From assembly GCF_000340435.2 (NCBI RefSeq), contig NZ_CP011883.2, positions 3,332,687 to 3,396,686 of the forward strand: a stretch of DNA of 64,000 nucleotides, in the 5' to 3' direction. Shown piece after piece: positions 17,899-26,167 of the stretch. The translations under genes were made by a program, and so were the position numbers. The first letter of the stretch is position 1. Each line of letters opens with the position of its first letter. The notes beneath the pieces are model-generated. The model worked only from the letters and a program-made list of their open reading frames with translations. It had not been told where the DNA came from and ran no database searches. This DNA comes from Mycobacterium haemophilum DSM 44634 (lineage in GTDB: Bacteria > Actinomycetota > Actinomycetes > Mycobacteriales > Mycobacteriaceae).

Positions 17899-18043
17899 GC
17901 GGAGCGAACGCAGTGAGCGACGGGAACGAGACGAGCATCCAACCCCGAAGTCGAGTGAGCGGAGCGAACGCAGTGAGCGACGGGAACGAGACGAGCATCC
18001 AACCCCGAAGTCGAGTGAGCGGAGCGAACGCAGTGAGCGACGG
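17885..18043. repeat. Tandem 60-bp repeats at the metG 3' end
   Basis: Copies begin at 17885, 17945 and 18005. The first two are essentially identical and the third covers 39 bases. The unit contains GAGTGAGCGGAGCGAACGCA and GAGCGACGGGAACGAGACGA. The first unit supplies the metG stop codon. Units are contiguous with no spacers, so this is a VNTR-type locus. Confidence 0.95.
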
Positions 18044-18058
18044 CCATCGCCGCTGCGG

Positions 18059-18403
18059 TCAGGTTGCGGGCGGGGCAGGCGGCGCGGGCGGAATTGCCCC
18101 GTCGCAGCCACCAGGCGGCGGCGGGCCCGGGAGAGGTTCGTCACCACCGACGCAGTCGTAGTAGAACTGAGGGCCGACCATCCAGGTTCTCATCCACTGG
18201 TGCCAAAACGACCCGTCAGGGTACTTCTCACCGTCGCACACGGCCAATTCGCCCCAACCCCATCGACCACCCGGGCAGTAGCCCTTCGTCATGTCCGGCT
18301 GGTGCGGGTCAGGCGGATCAGCGCTGGCAACCGCAGCAGAAGACACAATAGCCGCAGCACAACCCAATATCGCAACGCAAAGGCGAGGAAGCTTCAACTT
18401 CAT
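18059..18403 (-). CDS. Small secreted Cys- and Pro-rich mycobacterial protein
   Basis: A 114-residue exported protein. A Sec signal (KLPRLCVAILGCAAAIVSSA) ends near ASA-DP. The mature part has YCPGGRWGWG, CDGEKYPDGSFWHQWM and a third Cys pair near YYDCVGG, then a Pro-rich C-terminus. This pattern recurs in small secreted mycobacterial proteins of unknown role (the CDGP-type family, from memory). The open frame extends to 18487, but the ATG at 18403 is preceded by GGAG and starts directly with the signal. It is convergent with metG. Confidence 0.75.
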   Translation of the reverse strand: MKLKLPRLCVAILGCAAAIVSSAAVASADPPDPHQPDMTKGYCPGGRWGWGELAVCDGEKYPDGSFWHQWMRTWMVGPQFYYDCVGGDEPLPGPPPPGGCDGAIPPAPPAPPAT

Positions 18404-19010
18404 TTCGACTCCATATTCAGGTGTTGAATCAATACGGCGGATTCGCCGATACGCTATCACTTCGGGTACCACTGCTGAGAGCGCCAAACCTATTCGTTCG
18501 CTTCTGGGGAACGGGATCGGGTTCGCGCCCGACTACTTTTCGCCGGTGCGCTGTCGTAAAACCGCTCGCGTGATGCCGACAAGCCCTGCCAGTGCGGCCG
18601 TTCGACATGGTTTGCCGAGTGACCGCCGGGCCGTTGCCGACCGGATCCGCTAGCCTGGAACGTTCACTCGGCTGCCAGTGGTCCCGGGAAGTGACCTCGG
18701 TTGGCTAGGTGAAGCTCGTTAATTGCAATCTTGGGGTGTCCGATAAGAGGACGGAGAACTCGAGCGACCGTGAAATTTTGAGGCTAAACTACGCGAAATT
18801 GACTCCTTTTATCCATCTGAGATAACAAAAATCGACTTTCGTGTATTTGTTTACGGCGTGACGAAATATTGGCCACATCCACTCGGCCACCAGGGCGTCG
18901 TCGCCCGTGGGAATGGCGTGAATCTATTAACGCATCGCCTGTCCAGACGAGCTGTCAAATGCACGTGCCGCCGCCGGGGCCGGGCGTTGGTAGCAAAGAA
19001 GTATTCACCA

Positions 19011-19139
19011 TCATGAGCGCATTCCAAGCACTGCGCGCTTCCGGTCGTTGGTGTAGAAAATCATCCAATTGTCGACTGCAGCAATCAGTTCCGCTTTCGT
19101 CGCGTCGGTGTGCCGGTAGTAGCACTCGCGCTTGAAGCT
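19011..19139 (-). pseudogene. IS3-family OrfB C-terminal fragment
   Basis: The minus strand encodes SFKRECYYRHTDATKAELI and then AAVDNWMIFYTNDRKRAVLG before a stop. This is the C-terminal end of an IS3-family DDE transposase (family pattern around FKRE-YYR and WI-FYN-R). The catalytic core is missing. Confidence 0.75.
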
Positions 19140-19309
19140 CGGCCACAACGATTCGTCGCCGGCGCTCCGGCAGAACCAGGGCGTTTCACTATCCCAGCAT
19201 CATCCCGGTCGCGGCCATCGAGTGGCGAGCCCGTGAGCTGCGCAGGCCAACGCTATGTCATGGGTGGTGCATACACCGGGAAACTGTCGACGTCGCATGC
19301 CGCTCCGCC

Positions 19310-19515
19310 GGTGTCACGCAGTCGATTGGAGCGTACCTGGTCGGCTCTTGATAATGCGGTCGCTGAGTCTTTCAACTCCAACTATTGAATGGGAATTGTT
19401 GCGTAACAAGCATTTCCATACCGGGAGAGGAAGTTCGTCACGTAGGCATTCCACCAACGACATGCTCAGTCCCATTGACTACGAACATATCTACACGCAG
19501 CCGAAGAACGCGACA
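19310..19515 (+). pseudogene. IS3-family OrfB fragment, frameshifted
   Basis: SALDNAVAESFNS in one frame continues as TIEWELLRNKHFHT in another, and RHSTNDMLSPIDYEHIY follows. Together these are the last part of an IS3-type transposase (DNA-xE-SFNS-x-K-E and SP-x-YE motifs). A frameshift lies near 19378. Confidence 0.7.
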
Positions 19516-19838
19516 CCCGACACCCAGCCCGACCACGAGCGAGTGGCATGAACCGAGATGCAGGCGGCCGCGCTGCCATTGTCACCTGCACCGAGTGCCA
19601 TACCGGGCTGCCGGGGCCGCCCCTGCTGGATCCCAAGGTCGCTATCGCGATCGCTACGCACGATGAGTCTGCGGCCCGCCCCTGGATCCCGGAGCCTTTG
19701 GTTGTCCCTCACCGCGCAGCAGCACGGCCCTGCCTGTGCCGCTGCGCGGTGCTCGGCTCATCTTAGGATCAATCCCCGACAACCAACGTCTTGGTGATTC
19801 CCGGGGATTGTCACTTCATCTGCCGGCCGGTGTGGGGG

Positions 19839-20126
19839 TTAGGCCCATGCGGAGCCGACGGAGCGGTCGGTGTCGGCCATGTTGTTACCGGCGGCTTGCA
19901 CTTTTTGGCCGTGGGCGTTGGCCTGCTCATAGATCATCTGGAAGTTGCGGCCCAAATCTGTGATGAACTGCTCGCATGCCGCCGAGCCCTGGCCGCCCCA
20001 AAAGTCAGCGGCGTCGCGCACACTGGCCAGGATGGCCTGATGGGTGGCTTCCAACGACGCGGCTTGCGCGCGGATGGTGGCGCCGTGGGCGTCAATATCC
20101 CCGAACTGGTAGTTAATGCTGGACAT
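19839..20126 (-). CDS. esxN: WXG100 protein, EsxN/Mtb9.9 family (copy A)
   Basis: A 95-residue secreted WXG100 protein of the ESX-5 EsxN family, closely resembling M. tuberculosis EsxN (INYQFGD, FWGGQGSAACEQFI, FQMIYEQANAHGQKVQAAGN, C-terminal VGSAWA). It should form a heterodimer with the EsxM-type protein encoded 68 bases upstream and leave the cell through ESX-5. It differs from copy B (24747-25034) at one residue (Ile for Val near position 10). The Shine-Dalgarno GAGGAGCAC lies before the ATG. Confidence 0.93.
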   Translation of the reverse strand: MSSINYQFGDIDAHGATIRAQAASLEATHQAILASVRDAADFWGGQGSAACEQFITDLGRNFQMIYEQANAHGQKVQAAGNNMADTDRSVGSAWA

Positions 20127-20194
20127 GAGTTTTTGTGCTCCTCAATTGAGAAAGTGAATGAGAAAAGGTCGTGGACAGCGGCGGTTTTCCGCCG

Positions 20195-20494
20195 TTAGCT
20201 ACCCTGCAGGATCTGCTGGGAGGCCTGCTCTTGCTGCTCGTAGCGGGTGGCGGCGGCACCGAGCTGGTCACGCACCTCGTGCAGCATGTTCACGATGTTG
20301 CGAAACGCCTGATTCATCTGCCCCATGGTGTCAAACGAGGTTGCCTGCGCGGTCCCGCTCCAGCCTGCACCCGCGATGTTCAGCGTCGAGGCCCACATCT
20401 TGTGTGACTCGTCCTCCACCGTCTGGCCGTGCATCTCAAAACGGCGCGCCATATCCCGCATCGCGTGCGGATCGGTCATAAAACGTGCGGTCAT
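20195..20494 (-). CDS. esxM: WXG100 protein, EsxM/QILSS family (copy A)
   Basis: A 99-residue partner of the EsxN protein. RFMTDPHAMRDMARRFEMHG, the WXG turn AGWSGTAQ and the C-terminal YEQQEQASQQIL place it in the EsxM family of ESX-5. It ends QILQGS instead of the usual QILSS. Gene order esxM-esxN matches the ESX-5 duplications of slow growers. It is preceded by a conserved 200-bp leader shared with copy B. Confidence 0.93.
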   Translation of the reverse strand: MTARFMTDPHAMRDMARRFEMHGQTVEDESHKMWASTLNIAGAGWSGTAQATSFDTMGQMNQAFRNIVNMLHEVRDQLGAAATRYEQQEQASQQILQGS

Positions 20495-20797
20495 ACTCTT
20501 TGTATCTCCTTACAGTTAATTTCGTTGCGTTATGGGTGACACAGTCCAAAGCCGCAGTGGTTATCCGCCGACCAGGTGGCGGGCCATCACGAACGGACAC
20601 CGCAGCGGTCAACACCGGGCCAAAGTCCGCATACCGCCAACGGTCAAAACTCAAACACCGCCGCCACCAAATCCAACAAGAGAATCAGATTAGTAACTAT
20701 CTTTCTATTCGGCACCAACGAGGAGGCTGACAGCCCCTGTGACACGATCCTCTTCGCGACCGTAAGTCAGTGCGCGTATAACCAGCTGCGGCAGCCC

Positions 20798-21278
20798 TCA
20801 GGTTCCGCAGTAATCCTCGTACCCGAAAAGACCCTTGCTGCGCTCGTCAGCATATTTATATTCAGATGCGGCATCCTTTAGGCTCCAAGAGAACTGCTTG
20901 CCGATCTCCGCACCTCGATCGGTATGCACCTGGTACAGCACCCCGCGAGCATTAAAAAAACCTCGCCAACAGAGCTGACGCACTATCCTTCCCCGGCGCA
21001 GGAATCTTGGTCACCGCTGGGGCCTTCTTGGCATTTGCTATCGAAATCTGGTGAGCTATCTCCACCATCTTGGCACTTACCTCAGCCATGCCATCTGGAC
21101 GTGCCCGCATCGCCTGCAACTCGCGTAGCCGCGACTCCTGCAAGTCTGGTGGCAGGCCCCACTCCGGCTCTGCTGGCTGCAAGTCTTCTTCCGGCGGATC
21201 CACGAATACTGACCGCGGGCGCGGTGACGCCTGTTCGACTACGCGGATCTCTTCGTCCGCTACTTTTGGCTTAAACAC
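20798..21278 (-). pseudogene. PE-like gene with a one-base frameshift (copy A)
   Basis: Two frames together make a protein parallel to the PE-like genes at 22287 and 26319. The N-terminal variable extension and MAEVSAKMVEIAHQISIANA to LLARFF are in one frame (start 21278). NARGVLYQVHTDRGAEIGKQ to YKYAD is in the other. The break is at a run of 7 T on the coding strand (7 A near 20954-20960) where both intact relatives have 6. The C-terminal YxxxD secretion motif (YKYAD) is kept downstream of the shift. It could be inactivation, phase variation, slippage or sequencing error. Confidence 0.8.
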
Positions 21279-21400
21279 TTAGGGCATTCTCCCTGACCAC
21301 TTAGTTATGTGAACGTCATCGTACGGCAATATTTCAGCAACCTTAACACCAAGGTTAACGGATCGTGTTGCCGGGTACATGATGTCGTGCGCCGGAGAAT
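21279..21400 (-). promoter_or_regulatory. Conserved upstream region of PE-like gene A
   Basis: About 120 bases upstream of the PE-like start match the region upstream of PE-like gene B (22752-22870), including CTTAGTTATGTGAACGTCAT and ACGGATCGTG. A shorter part (CTTAGTTATGTGAACGT) recurs upstream of the PPE-like gene at 54227. Conservation outside coding sequence suggests promoter or leader function. Confidence 0.55.
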
Positions 21401-21444
21401 AGGACCAGTTTGGAGCTGACCGTTGGTTGATGCCAGGTTAGCGG

Positions 21445-22053
21445 TCAGGAGAATTTCTCTTCTTCGTCGAAGGTGATGCTGCTGCTGATGGGATGATAGC
21501 CGCTGGACCTGGAAGAGCCGCCGTGGATTACCAGCGGCGCCGGTGTAATTCCTTCTCTCTCGGCTTGCCCCATAATATCGAAGATAGCAGACTGATATGT
21601 ATTCATCAATTCCGCATTCTGGGCCCACATTTCTTGGTACGCCCGATCCAGCTCCACGATTTTGTGGGTGAATTGCCCCAAAAGGTTAGTTGTTTTCATG
21701 GTTAAGGCAGCCGCGCGGTTCGCCACTATCGAAGATGTCGGCACCATCCCCTCGACCGTCGCGTCGTAGATATGTATCGCGTGAGCGAGATACTCGACGT
21801 TCGCACGGGCCGCCTTGGCGTGTCCATTCAGCCAGGTATGGTATTGTCCTGCCGCTTCCATAAATCTGCCCGCTGCCCCACCTTCAAACACAGCCTTCGC
21901 CGCGGCAATTTGAGCTATCCACTCATCCGCCTTAGAGTACAACTCTTCCGCCAGACCGTCCCATGCCGCTTGAGCGGTCCGCATTGGCTTAGAACCCGGG
22001 CCACGAATACTTTTGACGTTGACCTCGGGTGGTAATAAGTTGAAATTTGTCAC
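21445..22053 (-). CDS. Short stand-alone PPE-domain protein (copy A)
   Basis: A 202-residue PPE-like protein. The N-terminus FNLLPPEVNVKSIRGPGSKP carries the PPE motif, and the second half has the PPE helix pattern NRAAALTMKTTNLLGQ to YQEMWAQNAE. The protein ends about 20 residues after the PPE fold, without the usual SVP, MPTR or other C-terminal domain. The usual Trp of the WxG-like turn is Phe (FEGGAAG). The start is a GTG at 22053 with GAGGAGAAAG upstream. It is likely the partner of the PE-like protein encoded upstream at 22287-22751. Confidence 0.85.
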   Translation of the reverse strand: MTNFNLLPPEVNVKSIRGPGSKPMRTAQAAWDGLAEELYSKADEWIAQIAAAKAVFEGGAAGRFMEAAGQYHTWLNGHAKAARANVEYLAHAIHIYDATVEGMVPTSSIVANRAAALTMKTTNLLGQFTHKIVELDRAYQEMWAQNAELMNTYQSAIFDIMGQAEREGITPAPLVIHGGSSRSSGYHPISSSITFDEEEKFS

Positions 22054-22113
22054 CTCGGCTACTTTCTCCTCAATTCTACAATCAACATATCGCTGGCAGA
22101 TCTATTCGCCGGT
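22054..22113 (-). promoter_or_regulatory. Conserved leader of PPE-like gene A
   Basis: The 60 bases before the GTG contain CATATCGCTGGCAGATCTAT (plus-strand reading) and a GAGGAGAAAG Shine-Dalgarno. The same block precedes the PPE-like genes at 26168 and 54227, so it has been kept at three loci. Confidence 0.6.
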
Positions 22114-22149
22114 AGCACACCGCGAGTAGCTACGCTGTGACAGCGATCC

Positions 22150-22275
22150 TCGTCGTCCTCGGCAGTATTCGTATAAGCAGATGCGGCAGCTCCAGGCTCC
22201 GGGACAACTGCCTGCCGATGCCCGCGCCTCGACCGGTACGCAGCTAGCACAACAGCCCGCGAGCATTAAACGAGC
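22150..22275 (-). pseudogene. Degenerate 3' fragment of a PE-like gene
   Basis: It resembles the last third of the PE-like genes: GCCCGCGAGCATTA, then GGCAG-GCC-GCGCCTCGA, then GATGCGGCA-CTC-AGGCTCC, with many substitutions. No frame is kept. A still smaller piece lies at 26279-26311. Together they show repeated gain and loss of PE-like copies. Confidence 0.6.
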
Positions 22276-22286
22276 ATTACGTAATA

Positions 22287-22751
22287 TCACTCGGGATAAA
22301 GAAGATCCGTGATGCGCTTCTCAGTTTCTTCATATTCAGTTGCGGCATCCTTTAGGCTCCAGGAGAACCGCTTGCCGATGTCCGCGCCTCGATCGGTATG
22401 CACCTGGTACAGCTTTCCGCGAGCATTAAAAAACCTCGCCAACAGAGCTGACACACTATCCTTCCCCGGCGCGGGAATCTTGGTCATCACCGAGGCCTTC
22501 TTGGCATTTGCTATCGAAATCTGGTGAGCTATCTCCACCATCTTGGCACTTACCTCAGCCATGCTATCTAGACGTGCCTGCATCGCCTCCTTGTCGCGTA
22601 GGTACGACGCACCCAAGTTTGATAGCGACGAATCCAACCCTGCTGACCACGGGCCCAATGACGACGGATCCAAGTCTGTTGACAACGGGCGCGATGACGA
22701 CGGGTTGACGACTACCTGGATCTCGTTGTCCGGTACTTCTGGCTGAAACAC
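22287..22751 (-). CDS. PE-like protein with N-terminal extension (copy B)
   Basis: A 154-residue protein. Residues 57-150 fit the PE helical hairpin (AEVSAKMVEIAHQISIANAK, then SALLARFFNARGKLYQ, then WSLKDAATEYEETE) and end in a YxxxE form of the type VII secretion motif YxxxD/E. Unlike ordinary PE proteins, which begin at the helix, it has about 60 extra N-terminal residues (MFQPEVPDNEIQVVV, then Asp/Ser/Leu-rich short repeats). Its core is nearly identical to copies A and C. The PPE-like gene at 21445 follows, as PE-PPE pairs usually do. Confidence 0.8.
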   Translation of the reverse strand: MFQPEVPDNEIQVVVNPSSSRPLSTDLDPSSLGPWSAGLDSSLSNLGASYLRDKEAMQARLDSMAEVSAKMVEIAHQISIANAKKASVMTKIPAPGKDSVSALLARFFNARGKLYQVHTDRGADIGKRFSWSLKDAATEYEETEKRITDLLYPE

Positions 22752-22870
22752 TTAGGCGCTCTTCCTTGACCGCTTAGTTATGTGAACGTCATCGTACAGC
22801 AACGTTTCAGCAACCTTGCAGCACGGTTAACGGATCGTGGCGCGAGTTACATGACGTCGTGCGCCGAGAG
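22752..22870 (-). promoter_or_regulatory. Conserved upstream region of PE-like gene B
   Basis: It matches the upstream region of PE-like gene A base for base over long stretches (CTTAGTTATGTGAACGTCAT; GGTTAACGGATCGTG; GTCGTGCGCCG). It is probably the promoter and leader of the PE-PPE transcript. No -10/-35 pair is assigned. Confidence 0.55.
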
Positions 22871-23009
22871 GATAGGACCAATTTGGAGCTGGTTTGCCAC
22901 CGATGGGACCTGGCTAGCGACATGTCGCCGCAACCTGGTAACTGTCGGGTAGCCACCAGTGGCAGCTTCCAACAATTAATAAAACGAGCTAGCGACCAAG
23001 GATCGCCAG

Positions 23010-23372
23010 TAGGCGCACAGTGTCATTGGTCGTTGGCTGATGTCAGGTTGCCGCGCGGAATATCCAGCGTAGCAACCGGATACAACCCGGAGAGGTCTCG
23101 GCGGATAGTTCACCACATGTGAACCACCTGACTTGTGCTGTTGCCACTCCACCGACGCCCGCAGCGTGCAATGCCCAGGCGCCAAACCGCCCAGGTCGAC
23201 GTGCACCGATTCGCTGGCCGATGCCGGGCCAGGCTCCTCGCGTGACTGACTGGAGTCATCGCGGACCAACGACCGTTGCCGGTAACGTACGAACCACTGC
23301 GCCCGAGAAATCCACCAATTTATTGGCGGGTTGCCAATTTTCACTGGTCGCCGTGGACCCGCAGTTGGTCAG
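23010..23372 (-). pseudogene. Duplicated 3' end of the Rv1006-like lipoprotein gene
   Basis: This stretch repeats 28641-29030, the last about 125 codons and immediate 3' flank of the gene at 28656-30413, with substitutions and two short deletions (GCCTTAAGGTTGA-like bases and CCGTCGCGGGCCAACGCCAT). It carries frameshifts, so it is not a gene. It separates the PE-like gene B block from the PPE/Esx block. Confidence 0.9.
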
Positions 23373-23460
23373 GGGTGCCTATCTCCTGCGCGGGGGCCGT
23401 CGCCGCCCCACACCACTTTCGAGCCAAGGGAGCATGGCCGCAATGTTGAACTCCGCTGAC

Positions 23461-24651
23461 CTACGCCCGTGAATTCATGCCACCAACCACATTCGGCTCC
23501 CAGCTAGCCGGTAACATCGGCGCCCGCGGAGCACCGCCGAACAAACCACCACCGCACACCATCAACCCCGCAGGCCCCCCAACCGACTCCTTACCCGCCG
23601 TCCCAGCAAAGCCCCATGGACCAGTACCCCGGTCAGCAGCCACCACCGACGACGACGTACCCGCAGGAGCCGGCGCCACAGCCGTCACCAACCTGCCCTC
23701 CGGTACCACCCCAACCGACTCCCCTAACACCGGCACCACCCCAGAGCGCCCAGCGCCAGACGACCCGTCTGCTGTCTCTACACCGACTTCAACGGGCTCC
23801 TCCCTCGACCGGCCCTCAAGATACCCACCAATCCCTATCGGCAACGCAATCGGCAACGCAATCGCGGCGCCAAATGGCACGGCGACCGCGAGGAACGGAG
23901 GGGTCAAGATGACCGCAATAATCGCGAAAAGGATCGCCGCTGCCAGGGCCACTAACGTCAGAAGAATCGCATAGACAGCCCCCGTGATGGCAAATGCAAG
24001 CGCCACCCCAAACACTATCAGAGCGATAATCGCCAAAATTACCAATATGATGGTAATGATCGGGAAAGCCTCCGGCGCGGCGGGAATGGACGCACCGGCG
24101 TTGGCTTCGCCGCCACCAGCTTTGAGCACTTCCGGCGCCGGTGTAAATCGTGGCCTCGATCCCAGCGCCGCAGTCACGACCGCCTGATAAGCACTCATCG
24201 TGGCGGCCGCCCGAAGCCACATCTCCACATACTTGGCCTCATTGACCGCAATCGGGATCATATTCACACCAAAGAAATTCGTGCCCAACAACACCGCATG
24301 GGTGGCATGGTTAGCGGCCAGCTCCGCTAATGTCGGCATCTCGGCCAACGCGCCGGTATAAGCCCCTGCCACCACCTCAAGCTGGACGGCTGCCCCTGCG
24401 CAGTCAGAACTGGTCTTAGTCAGCCAGGCCAGATACGGCGCGTGCGCGCCCACGTAGCTTTCCCCGCTCGGACCCTGCCACGCACCAGCCTGGACGGCAC
24501 CCAGCATTGCAGTCAATTCTTCTGCCGCCGAAGCATATTCGACGCTCAGCGAAGTCCACACCTTAGCCGCTGCCAACAGCGCGCCAGGACCCGGACCATC
24601 ACTCAACAACCCCGAATGCACTTCCGGCGGCACCGCAAACCAAATCGTCAC
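23461..24651 (-). CDS. PPE-family protein with hydrophobic C-terminal region
   Basis: A 396-residue PPE protein. The N-terminal about 180 residues form a PPE domain (FAVPPEVHSGLL; AGAWQGPSGESYVGAHAPYL; NFFGVNMIPIAVNEAKYVEM). Then comes an unusually hydrophobic stretch of about 90 residues (about 200-285, starting IITIILVILAIIALIVFGVA), enough for three or four membrane segments, followed by a Gly/Val/Glu-rich tail ending GLFGGAPRAPMLPASWEPN. I see no exact GxxSVPxxW motif. It is downstream of esxN copy B and probably in the same transcript. A dead relative of its C-terminus lies at 27850-28190. Confidence 0.9.
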   Translation of the reverse strand: MTIWFAVPPEVHSGLLSDGPGPGALLAAAKVWTSLSVEYASAAEELTAMLGAVQAGAWQGPSGESYVGAHAPYLAWLTKTSSDCAGAAVQLEVVAGAYTGALAEMPTLAELAANHATHAVLLGTNFFGVNMIPIAVNEAKYVEMWLRAAATMSAYQAVVTAALGSRPRFTPAPEVLKAGGGEANAGASIPAAPEAFPIITIILVILAIIALIVFGVALAFAITGAVYAILLTLVALAAAILFAIIAVILTPPFLAVAVPFGAAIALPIALPIGIGGYLEGRSREEPVEVGVETADGSSGAGRSGVVPVLGESVGVVPEGRLVTAVAPAPAGTSSSVVAADRGTGPWGFAGTAGKESVGGPAGLMVCGGGLFGGAPRAPMLPASWEPNVVGGMNSRA

Positions 24652-24746
24652 GCCAACCCCATATATGACGACGCGGTCACCGCCTTACCGGCGGAGTCTT
24701 GATGATTCCCGGGGATTGTCACTTCATCTGCCGGCCGGTGTGGGGG

Positions 24747-25034
24747 TTAGGCCCATGCGGAGCCGACGGAGCGGTCGGTGTCGGCCATGTTGTTGCCGGC
24801 GGCTTGCACTTTTTGGCCGTGGGCGTTGGCCTGCTCATAGATCATCTGGAAGTTGCGTCCCAAATCTGTGATGAACTGCTCGCATGCCGCCGAGCCCTGG
24901 CCGCCCCAAAAGTCAGCGGCGTCGCGCACACTGGCCAGGATGGCCTGATGGGTGGCTTCCAACGACGCCGCTTGCGCGCGGATGGTCGCGCCGTGGGCGT
25001 CGACATCCCCGAACTGGTAGTTAATGCTGGACAT
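24747..25034 (-). CDS. esxN: WXG100 protein, EsxN/Mtb9.9 family (copy B)
   Basis: A 95-residue ESX-5-type WXG100 protein, identical to copy A except Val for Ile in INYQFGDVDAHG. The FWGGQGS turn and VGSAWA end are intact. It is encoded 68 bases after esxM copy B and 95 bases before the PPE gene at 24651. It should be secreted as a heterodimer with its EsxM partner. Near identity with copy A points to recent duplication or gene conversion. Confidence 0.93.
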   Translation of the reverse strand: MSSINYQFGDVDAHGATIRAQAASLEATHQAILASVRDAADFWGGQGSAACEQFITDLGRNFQMIYEQANAHGQKVQAAGNNMADTDRSVGSAWA

Positions 25035-25102
25035 GAGTTTTTGTGCTCCTCAATTGAGAAAGTGAATGAGAAAAGGTCGTGGACAGCGGCGGTTTTCCGC
25101 CG

Positions 25103-25402
25103 TTAGCTACCCTGCAGGATCTGCTGGGAGGCCTGCTCTTGCTGCTCGTAGCGGGTGGCAGCAGCACCTAGCTGGTCACGCACCTCGTGCAGCATGTTCA
25201 CGATGTTGCGAAACGCCTGATTCATCTGCCCCATGGTGTCAAACGAGGTTGCCTGCGCGGCCCCACTCCAGCCCGCACCCGCGATGTTCAGCGTCGAGGC
25301 CCACATCTTGTGTGACTCGTCCTCCACCGTCTGGCCGTGCATCTCAAAACGGCGCGCCATATCCCGCATCGCGTGCGGATCGGTCATAAAACGTGCGGTC
25401 AT
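25103..25402 (-). CDS. esxM: WXG100 protein, EsxM/QILSS family (copy B)
   Basis: A 99-residue ESX-5-type protein, identical to copy A except Ala for Thr at the WXG turn (AGWSGAAQ). It keeps the EsxM-specific RFMTDPHAM and YEQQEQASQQIL segments. The ATG is preceded by AAGGAGATACAAAG on the coding strand. The stand-alone PPE-like gene at 25592 lies directly upstream, giving the order PE-PPE-esxM-esxN-PPE. Confidence 0.93.
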   Translation of the reverse strand: MTARFMTDPHAMRDMARRFEMHGQTVEDESHKMWASTLNIAGAGWSGAAQATSFDTMGQMNQAFRNIVNMLHEVRDQLGAAATRYEQQEQASQQILQGS

Positions 25403-25591
25403 ACTCTTTGTATCTCCTTACAGTTAATTTCGTTGCGTTATGGGTGACACAGTCCAAAGCCGCAGTGGTTATCCGCCGACCAGGTGGCGGGCCATCACGA
25501 ACGGACACCGCAGCGGTCAACACCGGGCCAAAGTCCGCATACCGCCAACGGTCAAAACTCAAACACCGCCGACGCCAATCCAACAAGAGAA

Positions 25592-26167
25592 TCAGATTAA
25601 TACATAATCAACGTGGGATAAGCTCTTGGAAGTGTCGTCGATTATCTGCGGCGCCGGTATAATTCCGCTCTTCTCAACCCGCGCCATAATATCGAAGATA
25701 GTATACTGATACTGATTCATCGCTTCCGCATTCTGGGCCCACATCTTTTGGTATTCGTCATCCAGCTCCATGATTTTGGTGGTGAATTGCCCCAAAAAAT
25801 TGGTTGTTTTCAGAGTTAAGGCAGTCGCGCGGTTCGCCACTATCGAAGATGTCGGCACCATCGATTCGACCGCCTTTTCGTAGGCCCCCACCACTCCACT
25901 GAGGCCCTCGTAGGTCTCCCAGGCCGTGTTGGCATGTCCAATCAGCCAGCCATGGTACTGTCCTGCCGCTGCTACAAATTTCTCCGCTGCCGGACCTTTA
26001 AACAAGTCTTCCGTCGCGATAACTTGCTCAAACCAACTATCCGCCGCAACTCTCAACTCTTCGTACAGACTGGCCCATGCACCTGCAGCGGTCCGCATCG
26101 GCTTAGAACCCGGACCATGAATATTTTTAACGTTGACCTCGGGTGATATTAGGTCGAAATTTGGCAC
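25592..26167 (-). CDS. Short stand-alone PPE-domain protein (copy C)
   Basis: A 191-residue PPE-like protein. PNFDLISPEVNVKNIHGPGS has the PPE motif changed to SPE. FKGPAAEKFVAAAGQYHGWL replaces the Trp turn by Phe. NFLGQFTTKIMELDDEYQKM with WAQNAEAMNQYQ is the conserved PPE helix. It ends soon after the fold. The GTG start is at 26167 with a conserved leader upstream. It follows the PE-like gene at 26319 with a 151-base gap, a likely secreted PE-PPE pair. Confidence 0.85.
   Translation of the reverse strand: MPNFDLISPEVNVKNIHGPGSKPMRTAAGAWASLYEELRVAADSWFEQVIATEDLFKGPAAEKFVAAAGQYHGWLIGHANTAWETYEGLSGVVGAYEKAVESMVPTSSIVANRATALTLKTTNFLGQFTTKIMELDDEYQKMWAQNAEAMNQYQYTIFDIMARVEKSGIIPAPQIIDDTSKSLSHVDYVLI

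Larger units (their letters stand above)
18404..19838. other. Gene-poor stretch with dead insertion-sequence pieces
   Basis: About 1.4 kb with no intact gene. It contains two IS3-type transposase fragments on opposite strands, listed separately. From 18650 to 19000 it is AT-richer with nothing recognisable. It marks the left boundary of the PE/PPE/Esx accessory region. Confidence 0.6.
19788..20692. repeat. 0.9-kb esxN-esxM repeat, copy A
   Basis: It is nearly identical to 24696-25599 over coding and non-coding sequence, from GTCTTGGTGATTCCCGG to AACAAGAGAATCAGATTA, with only scattered single-base differences. It is a direct repeat with 4908 bp offset. The last about 50 bp also occur at 53549-53600. 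Confidence 0.95.
24696..25599. repeat. 0.9-kb esxN-esxM repeat, copy B
   Basis: Direct repeat partner of 19788-20692, covering esxN, esxM, their spacer and about 200 bases upstream of esxM. It ends within the last codons of the PPE-like gene at 25592. Differences are mostly single bases, plus a one-base length change near 25572. Confidence 0.95.

Noticed and set aside
17885..18043. Regular 60-bp repeats as a possible CRISPR array
   Set aside because: Units are contiguous and identical with no variable spacers, and there are no cas genes; it is a tandem repeat.
23477..23974. 165-codon plus-strand Pro/Thr-rich frame
   Set aside because: Antisense of the PPE C-terminus at 23461-24651; the Pro/Thr richness comes from the Gly/Val-rich sense strand.
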